Positions 54,915 through 64,000 of a DNA stretch of 64,000 nucleotides are shown one piece after another. The stretch is from Flavobacterium quisquiliarum. GTDB lineage: Bacteria; Bacteroidota; Bacteroidia; Flavobacteriales; Flavobacteriaceae. The stretch's first letter is position 1. Each line of letters begins with the position of its first letter. The stretch is from contig NZ_WWEM01000012.1 of NCBI RefSeq assembly GCF_019308285.1, positions 1 to 64,000 on the forward strand. Direction: 5' to 3'. The notes beneath the pieces are model-generated. The model saw nothing but the letters and a program-made list of their open reading frames with translations. It ran no database searches and was not told the origin of the DNA. Position numbers and translations under genes: made by a program.

Positions 54915-56168
54915 TTATTGTGCGATTTGATTGATTAACCCTGAAGCATAAAGCAGTGTGATATAACTTTTTCTATATTCCTGCATAGAATCGTAATACT
55001 GCTGCTGTATGTCGAGCCAGCTTCGCTGTGCTTCCAGAAAATCAATAATGGTAGTACCGCCTCTTAAATAAGAATATTTTACACTCTTTAAAATATTTTC
55101 TGATCTTGTCAATAGTCCGATAAAATTCTCCAGATTACTTTTTTGAATTTGATAAGAATTATAGGCATTTGTTATTTCTGTTCGAATTAAACCCTGTGTA
55201 GCTGTCAGATTTTGCTCGGCCTGTTGTTTTAGGTAATTTGACTTTTTTATTTCTCCTTGATTTCTTGAGAAAAAAGGAAGCTCAATTGTACCATATAAAC
55301 CGATATATGGAATCATGTTTTGCGGATTGTAAATCAGTCCCATTTCAGGCTGTGGATAAGCTAATGATTTTTGAAGGTTAATATTGGTATTAGCAACATC
55401 AAGTATTGATTTAGAGGCCAAAACATCTGTTCGTTTATCTAAAGCTTCCTTTAACAAATCTTCTAAATTAGAAGGGAGTACAAATACAAAATCATCAGCC
55501 GAATCAATATTAATTTCTTCCTGAACACCTAGTAAATATTTAAGACTGAGCAATTCGTTTTTTAAATTTTGTTCCGATTTTTTTATTTCTAATGCATATT
55601 GATTCGCCAGCAACGAGGTACGATTAAAATCTGTCTCGGTTATTACCTCATTTTTTAAACGTACTTTATTTATAATAACTAAACTGTCTAAGTTACTGCT
55701 GGCTTTTTTAACTATTTCCAATTGTTTTTGTGCTGCCCAGACATCAACCCATTTCAAGCCTACATCCTGAAAAAGATTGCGTTCTATTTCATTATAGTTT
55801 TTTTGTGTTAAAACCGAATTCTGACTCGCAAAATCAATTTTATTCTTGCGTGTTCCAGCCAACTGAAAAACTTTACCTAGTTGTAAATTCGTTTGAGTAT
55901 TAGCGTTATTAAAAAAACCGGTATTGGGTGCATAATTTTTTTCTGATGCAATACCAATATAATTAAATCCTAAAATAAGATTAGGCCTCAATTTCGCCGT
56001 AACAATATCACTTTGGGCAATATCTACATCATAATATTGGCCTTTGAGTACGAGGTTGTTTTTTTTGGCTGTTTGAAGGGATTTTTGGAGGCTGTAGTTG
56101 GTTTGTGAAATACCATTGACTAAAGGTAAAGTCAACAAAACAAATAAAAGAAAGTAATGTTTTCGCAT
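54915..56168 (-). CDS. Outer-membrane efflux channel (TolC/CzcC family)
   Basis: 417 aa with a signal peptide (cleavage after GISQ, residue 22). Two outer-membrane-efflux repeats of coiled-coil type occupy the rest, for example LQKSLQTAKKNNLVLKGQY and LKYLLGVQEEI. YLRGGTTIIDFLEAQRSWLD is typical of the second repeat. First gene of the metal efflux operon; the TolC-like gene at 60878 belongs to a different system. Confidence 0.93.
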   Translation of the reverse strand: MRKHYFLLFVLLTLPLVNGISQTNYSLQKSLQTAKKNNLVLKGQYYDVDIAQSDIVTAKLRPNLILGFNYIGIASEKNYAPNTGFFNNANTQTNLQLGKVFQLAGTRKNKIDFASQNSVLTQKNYNEIERNLFQDVGLKWVDVWAAQKQLEIVKKASSNLDSLVIINKVRLKNEVITETDFNRTSLLANQYALEIKKSEQNLKNELLSLKYLLGVQEEINIDSADDFVFVLPSNLEDLLKEALDKRTDVLASKSILDVANTNINLQKSLAYPQPEMGLIYNPQNMIPYIGLYGTIELPFFSRNQGEIKKSNYLKQQAEQNLTATQGLIRTEITNAYNSYQIQKSNLENFIGLLTRSENILKSVKYSYLRGGTTIIDFLEAQRSWLDIQQQYYDSMQEYRKSYITLLYASGLINQIAQ

Positions 56169-56353
56169 AGTTTATTCTTTATTTATTATATCCTAAATAT
56201 ACGAAAAAACTTAATTATTAAATAATTATATGTTTAAAAAAAACAGCCTAAAAAAACTGATTTTCAAAAACTTAACCAAAGTCAATTTTATTTCGCTTTC
56301 TTCTCTTTAGTTTTGACAGTATCTGATATGTATTACTTAACAAATTAATCCAA

Positions 56354-56866
56354 ATGAGAAAAATCAACAGCATTATAACCTTAACGATTATATTCTTTAT
56401 AACATCTTCCTCAAATGCTCAGGGGAATTCACAGCAGCTTATTGAAGACTTTCAAAAAGTATTAGGAAACTGGAAAGGAAGTCTGACTTATCTAGATTAT
56501 TCTTCCGGAAAACCTTATACAATGGCAGCTGACATTGAAGTTAAAAAAATTGACGGTACCAACGATTTTAACTTCATTAATACTTATCCTAAAGAAAAGA
56601 GTGCTAACTCCACTCAAACGATTACCATTTCACAGGATGGAAAAAACATTGGAAAAGAAGAAGTGGTCTCAAGAACAGAACTTCCAGATGGCCAAATACA
56701 AATTGTTACTCAAAGACAGGGAAAAGACGGTAATGACAATAAGGAAGCCCTGATAAAACAAACGTATACAATAAGTAAAAATGTGTTTTCTATACGTAAA
56801 GATGTTCTTTTTGCAGAGGATAAAAAATGGGTACAAAGACACGAATATGTCTATTCAAGAGACTAA
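56354..56866 (+). CDS. Hypothetical exported protein
   Basis: 170 aa with a signal peptide ending SNAQ (residue 22). The mature part has a lipocalin-like pattern of short beta-strands starting with VLGNWKGSLTYLDYSSGKPY and ending WVQRHEYVYSRD. No family is recognised. Single gene, divergent from the metal efflux operon. Confidence 0.7.
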   Translation: MRKINSIITLTIIFFITSSSNAQGNSQQLIEDFQKVLGNWKGSLTYLDYSSGKPYTMAADIEVKKIDGTNDFNFINTYPKEKSANSTQTITISQDGKNIGKEEVVSRTELPDGQIQIVTQRQGKDGNDNKEALIKQTYTISKNVFSIRKDVLFAEDKKWVQRHEYVYSRD

Positions 56867-56988
56867 AAAAAATCATTTTTATTTAAACTATTTAAAAATT
56901 TTATACGCCCTAATCTTTCTAAAAAATAATTTAAATTTTGAAAGTTTTAATATTTAATTTAGTGCCACTTAACCTCTATTTTAAATTA

Positions 56989-57528
56989 ATGAACAAAAAA
57001 ATTACTGTCGGAATTATTGGAATTGGAATTTTCAGTCTGGATTTTGCCCAAAGAAGCGCTGATGCCGGTTATAAAGTTTTTATTAGTTCATTAGACAGCC
57101 CACATACCTTTAAAAATGCTGTAGAGAAAATGGGAAAGAATGACCAGACGGCAACCATTCAAAAAGCGGGATCGGCTGATTTTGTTTTTATCTTTACAGC
57201 TAAGGAAAAAGAAGAACTGCTCATGAAGTCTCTTCCCAATCTAAAAGGAAAAATAGTCGTTTATCATCGTTATTTGACTCATAAAGATGATTACACCTCT
57301 GAGTTACTAAATATTGCTTCTCCTGTATTAAGACATCCCTCTATTGAAGAAAACAATATTATAAATATATACAGCAATATCGCTAAATCAAACGGTTCTG
57401 AAACTGATCATTCGTCACTATATTATGCAGCGCGCACTAAAGCAATAGCCGAAAAAGCAAAGTTTCTGCTTCTCTCTTTAAATTTTACTGCGTTGTATCT
57501 CGTAAATATATTAGAAGACTTCTTTTAA
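56989..57528 (+). CDS. NADP-binding (F420-dependent oxidoreductase-like) Rossmann protein
   Basis: 179 aa from the ATG at 56989 (MNKKITVGIIGIGIFSLDFA); the frame runs back to a TTG at 56938. GIIGIGIFSLDFAQRSADAG is a Rossmann dinucleotide-binding start, and VFISSLDSPHTFKNAVEKMG follows as in NAD_binding F420-type proteins. Family members normally have S/T-R after the second strand to bind NADP; here it reads SSLDS. It may therefore bind another nucleotide or be weak. The substrate is unknown. Confidence 0.72.
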   Translation: MNKKITVGIIGIGIFSLDFAQRSADAGYKVFISSLDSPHTFKNAVEKMGKNDQTATIQKAGSADFVFIFTAKEKEELLMKSLPNLKGKIVVYHRYLTHKDDYTSELLNIASPVLRHPSIEENNIINIYSNIAKSNGSETDHSSLYYAARTKAIAEKAKFLLLSLNFTALYLVNILEDFF

Positions 57529-57558
57529 ATATTTTATTGGACGGAAGCTTAGCAATAA

Positions 57559-57590
57559 CAATGTCAATGTCAATGTCAATATCAATGTCA
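57559..57590. repeat. Short tandem CAATGT repeat
   Basis: Five imperfect CAATGT units, one reading CAATAT, lie between convergent genes. Direct repeats of about 13 bp (AGCTTAGCAATAA and AGCTAAGCAATAA) flank it. Confidence 0.6.
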
Positions 57591-57618
57591 GTAGTAAGCT
57601 AAGCAATAATGCCTGAAG

Positions 57619-58839
57619 TTATTCATAATGCAAAGCTTCAATAGGATCTAGTTTAGATGCTTTTAAAGCAGGGTAATAACCAAAGAAAATTCCCGTAATT
57701 GCACAAACTAAAAAGGAAAGTATTACAGAAGACTCAGAAATTAAAGTTGGCCACTGCAAAAAGAATTGTATAAGTTCAGATGCTAGAATTCCTAATAGAA
57801 TTCCAATTAATCCTCCTGTTAAACTGATCAATATTGCTTCGACTAAAAACTGCAATAAAATATCTCTTCCGTTTGCTCCGATCGACATGCGTAAACCAAT
57901 TTCTTTGGTTCGCTCTGTAACGGAAACATACATAATATTCATGATTCCGATTCCGCCAATTAATAACGAAATTCCTGATATTGCGGTTAACAAGACGGTT
58001 AACAGCTGACTTGTTGAGCTAAAAGTATTGATTAATTCTGCTTGTGTTCGTACTGAAAAATCATCTTCATCTTTGGCTTTTAAACGATGTGCAGTACGCA
58101 TAATTTGTTCTATTTCACCTGTCGCAGCTTCTGTATGGCTTTCATCTATTGTTGATGCATATATATTTTGAAGATAAATAGAATTTGTTATTCTTTTTTG
58201 CACTGTACTAAAAGGCGCAATAATAATATCATCCTGATCTTGTCCAAATGCATTTTCTCCTTTTGATTGTAAAACCCCTATAATCCTGAACGGAATTTTA
58301 TTAAATCGGATGATCTGCCCTATAGGATTTGCTCCATACGGGAATATATTGTCTACAACTGTTTGGCCAACCAGGCAAACTTTATTGGCTGTATGTACAT
58401 CAGACTCTCTAAAAGCAATTCCATCCTTGAGCGGCCAGTCTCTAATTTTCAGATAATCAACACTTACTCCCTGCATACTGGTAGGCCAGTTTAAAGCACC
58501 ATTAATAGCCTGTCCTTTACTCGATACGGCAGGAGAAATAGCATTTAAATATTTTGATTCTTTTTTAAGTGCATCCACATCACTAAGAGTCAGTGTCTGA
58601 ACACTTGATATATCCAGACGTGCTCCAGCCGTCACATTACTATTAGGACGAATTGTAATCATATTGGATCCCATGCTGGATAATTGATCCTGAATGCTTT
58701 TTTTGGATCCCTGTCCTATTGCAACCATTGCAATTACAGAAGCTACTCCAATAATGATTCCGAGCATTGTCAACAAAGCACGAAGTTTATTACGACGCAG
58801 CGCTTTTAAGGCGATTAGAAAAAGATTAGCTATTTTCAT
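57619..58839 (-). CDS. MacB-like ABC transporter permease
   Basis: 406 aa from the ATG at 58839. Layout: one N-terminal span (KLRALLTMLGIIIGVASVIA), a large periplasmic domain (about residues 55-275), then three spans (LIGGIGIMNIMYVSVTERTK) with EIGLRMSIGANGRDI as the coupling motif. In Proteobacteria MacB joins ATPase and permease; here they are separate genes that overlap. The system exports peptides, lipoproteins or antibiotics through a TolC channel. Confidence 0.93.
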   Translation of the reverse strand: MKIANLFLIALKALRRNKLRALLTMLGIIIGVASVIAMVAIGQGSKKSIQDQLSSMGSNMITIRPNSNVTAGARLDISSVQTLTLSDVDALKKESKYLNAISPAVSSKGQAINGALNWPTSMQGVSVDYLKIRDWPLKDGIAFRESDVHTANKVCLVGQTVVDNIFPYGANPIGQIIRFNKIPFRIIGVLQSKGENAFGQDQDDIIIAPFSTVQKRITNSIYLQNIYASTIDESHTEAATGEIEQIMRTAHRLKAKDEDDFSVRTQAELINTFSSTSQLLTVLLTAISGISLLIGGIGIMNIMYVSVTERTKEIGLRMSIGANGRDILLQFLVEAILISLTGGLIGILLGILASELIQFFLQWPTLISESSVILSFLVCAITGIFFGYYPALKASKLDPIEALHYE

Positions 58840-59620
58840 ATTTATAATCTTCATCCACACGAAAATCGGCCAGCATTTGTTTAGCCGATTTTATGTTTTG
58901 GTTATTAAAGTCTTTTGTTACTCTTCCGTCACGAAGTGTAACTGTTCTGCTACTAAATGCTGCGATATCTGGCTCATGGGTCACAAAAATGATTGTTTTT
59001 CCCTGCGTATTCAATTCCTGAATTAAAGCCATGATTTCGTATGATGTTCTCGTATCCAAGTTTCCTGTAGCTTCATCAGCCAAGATCATTACCGGATCAT
59101 TTACTAAAGCTCTCGCTATAGCCACACGTTGTTGTTGTCCACCCGAAAGCTGATTCGGAAAGTGATCCAGTCTGTCGGCTAGTTTTACAGCTTCTAAAGC
59201 ATTTACGGCTCTTTCCCTTCTTTCTTTGGCAGAAATTTTAGAATTATACAGCAATGGAAGTTCTACATTTTCTATGGCCGAAGTTCTGGCTAAAAGGTTG
59301 TATGACTGAAAAATAAAACCAATTTTCGTATTTCGTAATGCTGCTAATTCATTTTTAGATAAAGATTTAATATTTACTCCATCCAATATATAATTTCCCT
59401 CTGATGGTTTATCCAGACAGCCGAGAATATTAAGCATCGTTGTTTTGCCTGAACCGCTGCTCCCCATAATGGTAATAAATTCACCTTCTATCACATCAAA
59501 AGAAACTCCTTTTAGAGCTCTAACAGTTTCTGCTCCCATAGTAAATTCTCTTTTAAGGTCTTGTATTTCAAGAATCTTTTTTCCCATCGCAATTTCTTTT
59601 TTATTCTCACCAGTTATCAT
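58826..59620 (-). CDS. MacB-like ABC transporter ATPase
   Basis: 264 aa. Walker [13 protein letters not shown]-loop [13 protein letters not shown], signature [15 protein letters not shown] and Walker [14 protein letters not shown] are intact. It overlaps the preceding membrane-fusion gene by 4 bases (ATGA); an ATG at 59587 is an alternative start nearer the family consensus. Paired with the permease downstream. Confidence 0.95.
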   Translation of the reverse strand: MITGENKKEIAMGKKILEIQDLKREFTMGAETVRALKGVSFDVIEGEFITIMGSSGSGKTTMLNILGCLDKPSEGNYILDGVNIKSLSKNELAALRNTKIGFIFQSYNLLARTSAIENVELPLLYNSKISAKERRERAVNALEAVKLADRLDHFPNQLSGGQQQRVAIARALVNDPVMILADEATGNLDTRTSYEIMALIQELNTQGKTIIFVTHEPDIAAFSSRTVTLRDGRVTKDFNNQNIKSAKQMLADFRVDEDYKYENS

Positions 59621-60867
59621 CTTTTTCCGCCACCGCCACCACGTTTCGGCATAAACGGACTTGAATTTGTTCCTTTTGATTCTTTGGACTGATTTAATGC
59701 ATTAACGCCTGTGATAATTTCATCCTTTTCCTTTATTCCTTCAACAACCTGTACATTGATATCATCATCTAACCCTATTCGAATATGTTTTGGAATTATA
59801 GAATCGCCTTCTTTTTTCCATACAATCGCTTTCTTGTGGTCAATAGTATCTGGGCTTTTGTTATTCGATTTAGAATTGCCTTCATGCTTATTCTTATTTT
59901 TGCCTTTACGATTTCCCAAAAACAGTTTTCTGATTTTATATTGCTTTCCCAAAGTAGAATCCGGCTGAAAAGCAATTGCTTTTGCTGAAATAAGCAGGGT
60001 CTTTTTTACTTCATTAGTGTAAATAATAATATTGGCAGTCATTCCTGGCTTGAGTTTTAAATCAACATTCGGAGCATTTATAATTGTGGTATAAGTAACA
60101 ACATTGGATGAAATTGCTGGCTGTAATCTCACTTCGATCACGGTACCTTTAAATACATCATCTGGAAAAGCATCCACAGTAAAAGTGGCAGTTTCTCCCG
60201 CTTTTACATTTCCAACGTCTGCTTCATCTACTGACGCCTGAACCTGCATTTTGGTTAAATCCCTCGCAATACTAAATAAAGTTGGTGTATTTAAACTAGC
60301 GGCTACAGTCTGCCCTTCACTAACCTTTCTCGACAAAACGGTTCCGTCTATAGGCGAAAAGATATTGGTAAAAGAAAGATTCTTTTTTGCAGAACTTAAC
60401 TGTGCAGTTACACTGTTTACATTATCCTTTGCAACATCATAAAGATTCTTTGCAGTTTCAAAATCAGCCCTGCTGATCCCTCCTGCTTTATATAATTCAC
60501 TCTGTCTGTTAAAATTAGACTGTTGGTAGCCCAAGTTATTTTTTGCTAATTGTAAATTTGCTGTAATTTGTTGTACCTGCGCAATGAATAAAGACTGATC
60601 TATCTGAGCCAATAGTTGTCCTTTTTTTACGACTGAATTAAAATCAACAAAAACTTTCTGTATAGTGCCGGAAACTTGTGTTCCAACCGCAACGGTGTCT
60701 ACGGGTTGTATTTTTCCAGTTGCCGTTACACTGGTTGCAATGTCTCCATAATGTGGTTTTTCTGTTATCAATTCTACTTTATTGTCCTCTTTGTGAAAAA
60801 TAAAATAGCCTATACATCCTATAAGTAAAACTCCAATGATGATAATTATTAATTTACTTTTTTTCAT
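59617..60867 (-). CDS. MacA-like periplasmic membrane-fusion protein
   Basis: 416 aa from the ATG at 60867 (MKKSKLIIIIIGVLLIGCIG). One N-terminal span, then a biotinyl-lipoyl-like domain (ATGKIQPVDTVAVGTQVSGT), a coiled-coil hairpin (about 95-165) and FSPIDGTVLSRKVSEGQTVA. A lysine-rich insert (RKGKNKNKHEGNSKSNNK) and a glycine-rich tail (KRGGGGGK) are unusual additions. It connects the ABC permease with the TolC channel. Confidence 0.92.
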   Translation of the reverse strand: MKKSKLIIIIIGVLLIGCIGYFIFHKEDNKVELITEKPHYGDIATSVTATGKIQPVDTVAVGTQVSGTIQKVFVDFNSVVKKGQLLAQIDQSLFIAQVQQITANLQLAKNNLGYQQSNFNRQSELYKAGGISRADFETAKNLYDVAKDNVNSVTAQLSSAKKNLSFTNIFSPIDGTVLSRKVSEGQTVAASLNTPTLFSIARDLTKMQVQASVDEADVGNVKAGETATFTVDAFPDDVFKGTVIEVRLQPAISSNVVTYTTIINAPNVDLKLKPGMTANIIIYTNEVKKTLLISAKAIAFQPDSTLGKQYKIRKLFLGNRKGKNKNKHEGNSKSNNKSPDTIDHKKAIVWKKEGDSIIPKHIRIGLDDDINVQVVEGIKEKDEIITGVNALNQSKESKGTNSSPFMPKRGGGGGKR

Positions 60868-60877
60868 TTTGTCATTT

Positions 60878-62218
60878 TTATAGTTTGATTGCGTCACCTT
60901 TATAGAAATCGTATATTTTTAAACTTATAACAGCATTATACTTTGCCTGAGTAAAATTCTGAAGTGCCTGAACATATAAATTCTTCTCCAGTAAATAATC
61001 TACTGTATTAATGCCTCCTAATCTTAATTGTTCATTTGCTATTCGATAATTTTCTGTGTTTGCATCAAGCTGTTCCTGAGCGGCTGTAAACTGAGATTGT
61101 GCATTAAGTACATTAATATAAGCCTGCTCTACTTTTTGAGCAAGTACTGTTTTTGTATTTTCTACATTCAGATTAGACTGATCGATAGCAATTTTTGACT
61201 TTTCTACCACTGTTTTAGCTGTTCGGTTATTAAATATCGGAACGCTCAGGGAAAGTCCCAAGCGCTGGTAAAAGTTATTATCTAATTGTGTTGGATAAGG
61301 TGTACTTTGATTATCTGAATATCCAGAAGCCAAACTTCCGCTCGCACTAAGCGTAGGTAAAAAACTGGCTTTAGATTTTTGTAATTCTAAATCGGCGGCT
61401 TCTTTTTCCAGTAAACTGCTTTTTACTTCAGGTCTTTGTTCCAAGGCTATTTTTTGAGCTTCTTCCAGTTTGATTACCGGCAAAGTTGTTTCCAGGGTTT
61501 CTGGTTTCTGAATAGTAAGATCATATCCGGACGGAAGCTGCAGTAATTGTTTTAAAGTCAAGGTATTTTGACGCTCTGCATTTTGTGAAGTAATCAAATT
61601 AAAATTATCTGTAGCCGATTGTGCTTTCATCAAAACAAAATCTTTTTTAGCAATACTTCCCGCATTATATTTTAGTTCTCCTAACTTAAGCTGTGCTTTA
61701 GAAGTTTCCAAAATCTCATTTAAATACACGCTATTTTCCTTAGCTAACAAAATATTTAAATAAGCCTGAGTAATTTGAATTGTGATATCATTTTCAGCAG
61801 CTTCGGCATTAAACTGGGCAGATTTAATAAAGAGATCTTTTTGTTTAATGTCATTATTCAGATAGCCTCCATTATACAAAACCATAGAAGAATTTAATGC
61901 ATAGTTCCCCGCAAAACTGGCCTGGGTTTGAAAACCTCCTACAACCAAATCTGCATTTTTTGCATTAGTAAAAGATTGCGAAGCATTTCCTAAAAGATTG
62001 GGAATCTTTGCTGCTTTTGATAATAGTAAATCCTGTTCTGTCGACTTCGTAGTGAGCCTTAAGGTATTAATCTGAATATTTTGCTGTTTTGCATAAGCGA
62101 TACACTGTTCAAGATTCCATACTTTTGGCAATTGATTCTGTTCAGTCGTTTGTGCAATACTATCTGACGTATGAACAAACAAAATCACCATTAAAGTATT
62201 TATCATAAATAACCTCAT
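60878..62218 (-). CDS. TolC-family outer-membrane channel
   Basis: 446 aa with a signal peptide (cleavage near IAQ, residue 23). WNLEQCIAYAKQQNIQI opens the first outer-membrane-efflux repeat and NYRIANEQLRLGGINTVDYL the typical end of the second. First gene of the channel, MacA, ATPase, permease operon. Confidence 0.93.
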   Translation of the reverse strand: MRLFMINTLMVILFVHTSDSIAQTTEQNQLPKVWNLEQCIAYAKQQNIQINTLRLTTKSTEQDLLLSKAAKIPNLLGNASQSFTNAKNADLVVGGFQTQASFAGNYALNSSMVLYNGGYLNNDIKQKDLFIKSAQFNAEAAENDITIQITQAYLNILLAKENSVYLNEILETSKAQLKLGELKYNAGSIAKKDFVLMKAQSATDNFNLITSQNAERQNTLTLKQLLQLPSGYDLTIQKPETLETTLPVIKLEEAQKIALEQRPEVKSSLLEKEAADLELQKSKASFLPTLSASGSLASGYSDNQSTPYPTQLDNNFYQRLGLSLSVPIFNNRTAKTVVEKSKIAIDQSNLNVENTKTVLAQKVEQAYINVLNAQSQFTAAQEQLDANTENYRIANEQLRLGGINTVDYLLEKNLYVQALQNFTQAKYNAVISLKIYDFYKGDAIKL

Positions 62219-62457
62219 ACTGAATTTAATTTAAATTGAAAAAATAAATTATAACCTGAGACTTAAATAATAAAAAATGCTTTAAAAGGTATTATGAATT
62301 TGATTAAAAGGGGGATTCAAAAAATTATTCATAAATTTTGGTAGGAAAACGAATAACTCTATCAAATATAGTGATTATTTGAATACTCTTAACTATTTAA
62401 AGCTAAGTTTTTTATCCTAAAAAAGTAGGATTAAATATGTAATCCTAAGCAATTGCT

Positions 62458-63279
62458 TTATAGTTTCTGATTATTGAAGTAATTTTCGAAGAGCACCAAT
62501 TGATTTGACAAAGCTTTGCTCCAATATTCAGTATCGTGTTTTCCTAAAGATTCTGTATAAGAATGTTCAACTCCATTTTTAGTCAACAAGAAATGAAAGT
62601 TTCGATTCATATCAATCATTTGTTCATCTTCGGTACCACAATCAAAAATATAATATTGTTCAGAAGTCTTCATCTTCTCTGCCCTACTTTTTACTAAATA
62701 TTCTGAAGGAAGTTTTTCAAAAGGTCCCAACACATCTTCTACCTGATAGTTTTTATAATTAACACCAAAATAAGTCAGATCTAAAGCACCGCAAGTACTC
62801 CCTACAATCGAAAAATTCTGCGTGTAATTTAATCCTACATTCAAAGCTCCAAATCCCCCCATGCTCCAGCCTAAAATTCCGCGCCATTTTCGATTTTTCA
62901 TTGTTGGAAAATTTGAATCTATATAAGCAACAAGCTCTTTTCCAATAAATGTTGAATACTGAGATTTTTGATTGAGATTACTATCAACATACCAGCTGTT
63001 AAAATTACCATCGGGTAGTATGTAAATTGTCTGAAACTTTTCGGATTTCAGTAATAATTCAGGAATGTCTTCTTTATAAGTTCTGTTGGGATTTCCGCTG
63101 TATCCATGAAGAATATAAACGGTTTTATAAAGTTTTTCCACTTTTATTTCAGGAGTAATAATGATCGTTTCGATCTCTTTTTCCATTTTTGGACTATAAA
63201 TCTTTTTCGAAACAATTCTCTGTGCCGACAAAAAACAGGAAACAAAACTAAAGATGATAATAAATATTGCTTTCATCAT
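62458..63279 (-). CDS. Exported esterase D / antigen-85-like hydrolase
   Basis: 273 aa with a signal peptide ending LSAQ (residue 19). TVYILHGYSGNP is the oxyanion motif, GILGWSMGGFGALN the nucleophile elbow and a histidine in SLGKHDTEYW completes the triad. Members hydrolyse acyl esters; similar proteins in Bacteroidota include feruloyl or siderophore esterases. Single gene next to a Crp regulator. Confidence 0.9.
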   Translation of the reverse strand: MMKAIFIIIFSFVSCFLSAQRIVSKKIYSPKMEKEIETIIITPEIKVEKLYKTVYILHGYSGNPNRTYKEDIPELLLKSEKFQTIYILPDGNFNSWYVDSNLNQKSQYSTFIGKELVAYIDSNFPTMKNRKWRGILGWSMGGFGALNVGLNYTQNFSIVGSTCGALDLTYFGVNYKNYQVEDVLGPFEKLPSEYLVKSRAEKMKTSEQYYIFDCGTEDEQMIDMNRNFHFLLTKNGVEHSYTESLGKHDTEYWSKALSNQLVLFENYFNNQKL

Positions 63280-63350
63280 AAAATATTTTAAAATTAGAAA
63301 GCAAAGTTCGTCCTCAAAAAAATGAAAAGAATTTACAAATGTTGACGAAA

Positions 63351-63923
63351 CTATAAATTTAATTCTTTACGAATCCGGCTTAATTGTGTGGGAGTAATAC
63401 CAAGATAGGAAGCAATTTCATGTTGTTTAAGACGATCGAAAAGTTTTTCGTTTTGATACAATGTAATGTAACGCTGTTTTGCGGTTTCTGATTTTAAATT
63501 AATCTCCAGAGGTTCCTTTTTTACCACCCAATTCTTTTCAAGATAAGCTATTTGAAATAATGCAAGATCGTGATGTTCAGAAATCAATTTCCTAAATGTT
63601 TCAGCTGGATACATAATTACCTCTGAATCTTCCAATGCTCTGATTGAAAAATGGCTAGGAATTCCTTGTATAATAGAAGAAACTGAAGCACAGAAACTAT
63701 TCTCTTCAAAAAACAGCTTATAAATTATTTTGCCACCTTCATCAATTGTATAATACCCCAATAATCCTGATTTTACAAAATAATAGTATCGGGCAAGATC
63801 TCCCTCCCTTAATATAATTTCATTTTTCTTGAAAGATTTCTCAGAAGAGATTCCTTTTAAAATTTCAATAGTAAGAGGAGATAATTGATGGTAAGAGTTT
63901 ATTTGACTAATGAATTCATCCAT
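63351..63923 (-). CDS. Crp/Fnr-family transcriptional regulator
   Basis: 190 aa from the ATG at 63923 (MDEFISQINSYHQLSPLTIE); the frame reaches 63971. The sensor barrel contains LREGDLARYYYFVKSGLLGY; the C-terminal helix-turn-helix is LKQHEIASYLGITPTQLSRI. It lies 71 bases upstream of the esterase on the same strand. No Fnr-type cysteine cluster is seen, so an iron-sulphur oxygen sensor is unlikely. Confidence 0.9.
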   Translation of the reverse strand: MDEFISQINSYHQLSPLTIEILKGISSEKSFKKNEIILREGDLARYYYFVKSGLLGYYTIDEGGKIIYKLFFEENSFCASVSSIIQGIPSHFSIRALEDSEVIMYPAETFRKLISEHHDLALFQIAYLEKNWVVKKEPLEINLKSETAKQRYITLYQNEKLFDRLKQHEIASYLGITPTQLSRIRKELNL

Positions 63924-64000
63924 AATTTTAGGATTATATGCTTCAAGATTTTCTTTAACTGTTATAATCAATTATTTCAAACAAAAGATCATATTTATCT

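Noticed and set aside
57559..57590. CAATGT repeat as a phase-variation switch
   Set aside because: It lies between convergent genes, outside any promoter or coding sequence.

Overview
The window looks like a chromosomal stretch of a Flavobacterium-type member of the Bacteroidota. DNA is AT-rich, and many genes have a TAnnTTTG -7 box, the usual promoter element of this phylum. Exported proteins and lipoproteins are abundant, and there are SusC-like and siderophore TonB receptors, S41 peptidases and many AraC-type regulators. This assignment is inferred from sequence style and gene families, not from a database search. No rRNA gene, complete tRNA or CRISPR array is visible.

Layout. 1-2.4 kb: end of an AraC regulator, hemH, a fasciclin protein. 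2.7-11 kb: a two-subunit membrane cassette; a TetR regulator with two DUF1348 genes; a LysR regulator with an alpha/beta hydrolase; an AraC, OsmC and esterase group. 11-24 kb: single genes and short operons (two S41 peptidases, Crp with AhpD-like protein, sulfatase, AraC with SDR/AKR operon) separated by copies of an intergenic structured repeat. 24-29 kb: Lrp regulator, then a BASS transporter behind mesD/mesX (folate-independent methionine synthase and its DUF1852 partner), then a nitroreductase. 29.5-31.7 kb: siderophore-type TonB receptor. 32-43.6 kb: two AraC paralogues with their target operons (CMD proteins, cupins, cyclophilin-like proteins, AKR, SDR, zinc ADH, ABM monooxygenase). 44-50 kb: RraB-like protein, membrane-bound AraC regulator, a large TonB receptor with a secreted tyrosine-phosphatase-like enzyme. 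50-56 kb: a CzcCBA-type metal efflux operon with DUF190. 56-64 kb: two small genes, a MacAB-TolC-like export operon, an esterase and a Crp regulator.

Two signals stand out. The first is a family of at least six intergenic elements of about 160-180 nt, all on the plus strand (2.6, 11.6, 13.6, 15.5, 18.2 and 22.0 kb). Each has a promoter-like box, a long-range closing stem whose base pairs change in a compensatory way between copies, a conserved GCCAATTTCTTTAAATC core, a GTCAC box and a strong intrinsic terminator. They behave like a multicopy small-RNA gene family that has been duplicated and reshuffled, with decayed tandem copies and an inverted fragment nearby.

The second is a shared AraC-type activator box, GG-N3-GTAA-N4-GTAAT-N3-TATAAG in its clearest copies. 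It lies 20-21 nt upstream of a GAATTTTG or TAATTTTG -7 box at four separate promoters. These drive the SDR/AKR, CMD-hydrolase, AKR and ADH operons. Three closely related AraC genes sit next to three of these promoters, so the scattered oxidoreductase, CMD, cupin and cyclophilin-like genes appear to form one regulon of unknown substrate, many of whose products carry export signals.
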